In this document: piece by piece, positions 24,851 through 25,387 of the stretch
Layout of the letters: every line of letters begins with the position of its first letter
How positions within the stretch are numbered: position 1 is the stretch's first letter
DNA from: VFJJ01 sp031362415
GTDB lineage: Bacteria; Actinomycetota; Acidimicrobiia; IMCC26256; VFJJ01
Direction: 5' to 3'
Assembly (NCBI GenBank): GCA_031362415.1
Contig: JANLSK010000042.1
Span: 1 to 25,387 of the forward strand
Length of the DNA stretch: 25,387 nt
Notes under the pieces: model-generated
Databases searched by the model: none
What the model was told of the DNA's origin: nothing
Seen by the model: the letters and a program-made list of their open reading frames with translations, nothing else
Translations under genes and position numbers: made by a program

Positions 24851-25387
24851 GCGCCCGCGCCTGCTCTGGTGGGGGAGTGGGGCGCCGTCGGCTGCCGCCG
24901 CGATTCGCCGACGGTCGTCCGTCGCCACGTTGGTGATCGTGCTGGGGACACTGGCCGGACTGGTCCTGGGCGCGTCGCCGGCGGGGGCCGACCCTGCGGA
25001 GCCCACCAACTACCGCTCGAAAGTGCTGGCCGAGACTCCGGACGCTCCCGGCGTCGAGGTGCGCATCGAGGGCGGTGACGCGTTCGTGACCATCGAGGTC
25101 GAAGCGGGCCACACGGTGATCGTCGAGGGGTACGACAGCGAGGAATGGCTCCGGATCGAACCCGACGGCACCGTGTCGCAGAACCTCCGATCGAGAGCGA
25201 CCTACTGGAACGCCGATCGGCTCGCCCTGACGCCCGTCCCAGCCGACATCAGGCCGACCGACGCACCCGAGTACGAGGTCGTGGGGGAAGACGGGCGCTA
25301 CACGTGGCACGACCATCGCACGCACTGGATGTCCCCCGACCTGCCGCCGGTGGTGGTCGGGCGCGAATCGGAGACGGTGGTGGTCCC
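24843..25387 (+). CDS. Exported protein of unknown family with DHRTHWM motif (3' partial)
   Basis: 181 codons are visible before the window ends. The frame has no ATG, and the GTG at 24843 gives an 8-bp overlap (GTGCGTGA) with the DUF3105 gene, the same architecture as the preceding junction, which supports this start. A basic N-terminus (IRRRSS) is followed by a hydrophobic segment and ASPAGA (about 28-49), a likely signal peptide cleaved before Asp50. The mature part is acidic and beta-rich, with EGYDSEEWLRI and the striking YTWHDHRTHWMSPDLPP at about 153-169, containing three histidines within six residues. I do not recognise a named domain. The His cluster and the YcnI/DUF3105 context suggest an extracytoplasmic metal-binding protein, probably with more domains or a membrane anchor beyond the window. 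Confidence 0.75.
   Translation, partial: MRERPRLLWWGSGAPSAAAAIRRRSSVATLVIVLGTLAGLVLGASPAGADPAEPTNYRSKVLAETPDAPGVEVRIEGGDAFVTIEVEAGHTVIVEGYDSEEWLRIEPDGTVSQNLRSRATYWNADRLALTPVPADIRPTDAPEYEVVGEDGRYTWHDHRTHWMSPDLPPVVVGRESETVVV

Noticed and set aside
23709..25325. 538-codon minus-strand open frame across the plus-strand copper-type operon
   Set aside because: Arg/Pro-rich antisense translation of three motif-bearing genes, with no recognisable domain.

Overview
The window is a 25.4 kb piece of a GC-rich actinobacterial chromosome. The base composition, a mycothione reductase (so mycothiol as the thiol buffer), a SigC-like ECF sigma factor, a thiolase/DUF35/MaoC lipid cassette, and many GTG starts with 4-bp stop/start overlaps all point to Actinomycetota. 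Acidimicrobiia-type environmental actinobacteria are my best guess; that is inference, since no rRNA or tRNA is present. I see no phage, transposase or CRISPR array.

Region 1 (1-6148) is a cell-surface polysaccharide locus. A truncated O-antigen ligase/polymerase-like membrane protein (+) converges on a five-gene minus-strand operon: initiating sugar-phosphate transferase, DegT/StrS aminotransferase, Gfo/Idh/MocA dehydrogenase, hexapeptide-repeat acetyltransferase and a secreted GH5-like lipoprotein. The three middle enzymes have the logic of 3-acetamido sugar nucleotide synthesis (WbpB/WbpE/WbpD type). Three successive 4-bp GTGA/ATGA overlaps tie the first four genes together. A 589-bp non-coding stretch (6149-6737) follows, with a 61-nt imperfect hairpin and an 11-bp tandem repeat.

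Region 2 (6738-11607, +) holds two adjacent but different amidohydrolases of the Amidohydro_2 type, then a large membrane Ser/Thr kinase. The kinase carries an outer FGE-sulfatase-like domain without the catalytic cysteine pair, and a C-terminal lectin-like domain.

Region 3 (11691-17447) is an acyl-CoA degradation cassette: a non-classical thiolase (Ltp2-like), a MaoC-DUF35-MaoC fusion that resembles mycobacterial ChsH2 and ChsH1 joined in one chain, a divergent acyl-CoA dehydrogenase, and a convergent acyl-CoA synthetase. Together they suggest activation, dehydrogenation, hydration and retro-aldol cleavage of a branched (sterol-like) side chain. Two 72-bp-spaced copies of a hairpin-forming repeat sit between the last two genes.

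Region 4 (17604-21998) has a secreted Ig-like/PxKF-domain protein followed by a strong hairpin terminator, an HSL-family esterase, and mycothione reductase on the opposite strand.

Region 5 (22004-25387) is a probable copper/envelope-stress module. A SigC-like ECF sigma factor and a YcnI/DUF1775 protein lie on the minus strand. Divergent from them are a zinc-finger membrane anti-sigma candidate, a DUF3105 lipoprotein and an unrecognised exported protein cut by the window end. The last three genes are chained by two identical-style 8-bp overlaps. The YcnI gene appears to carry a one-base frameshift near its 3' end.
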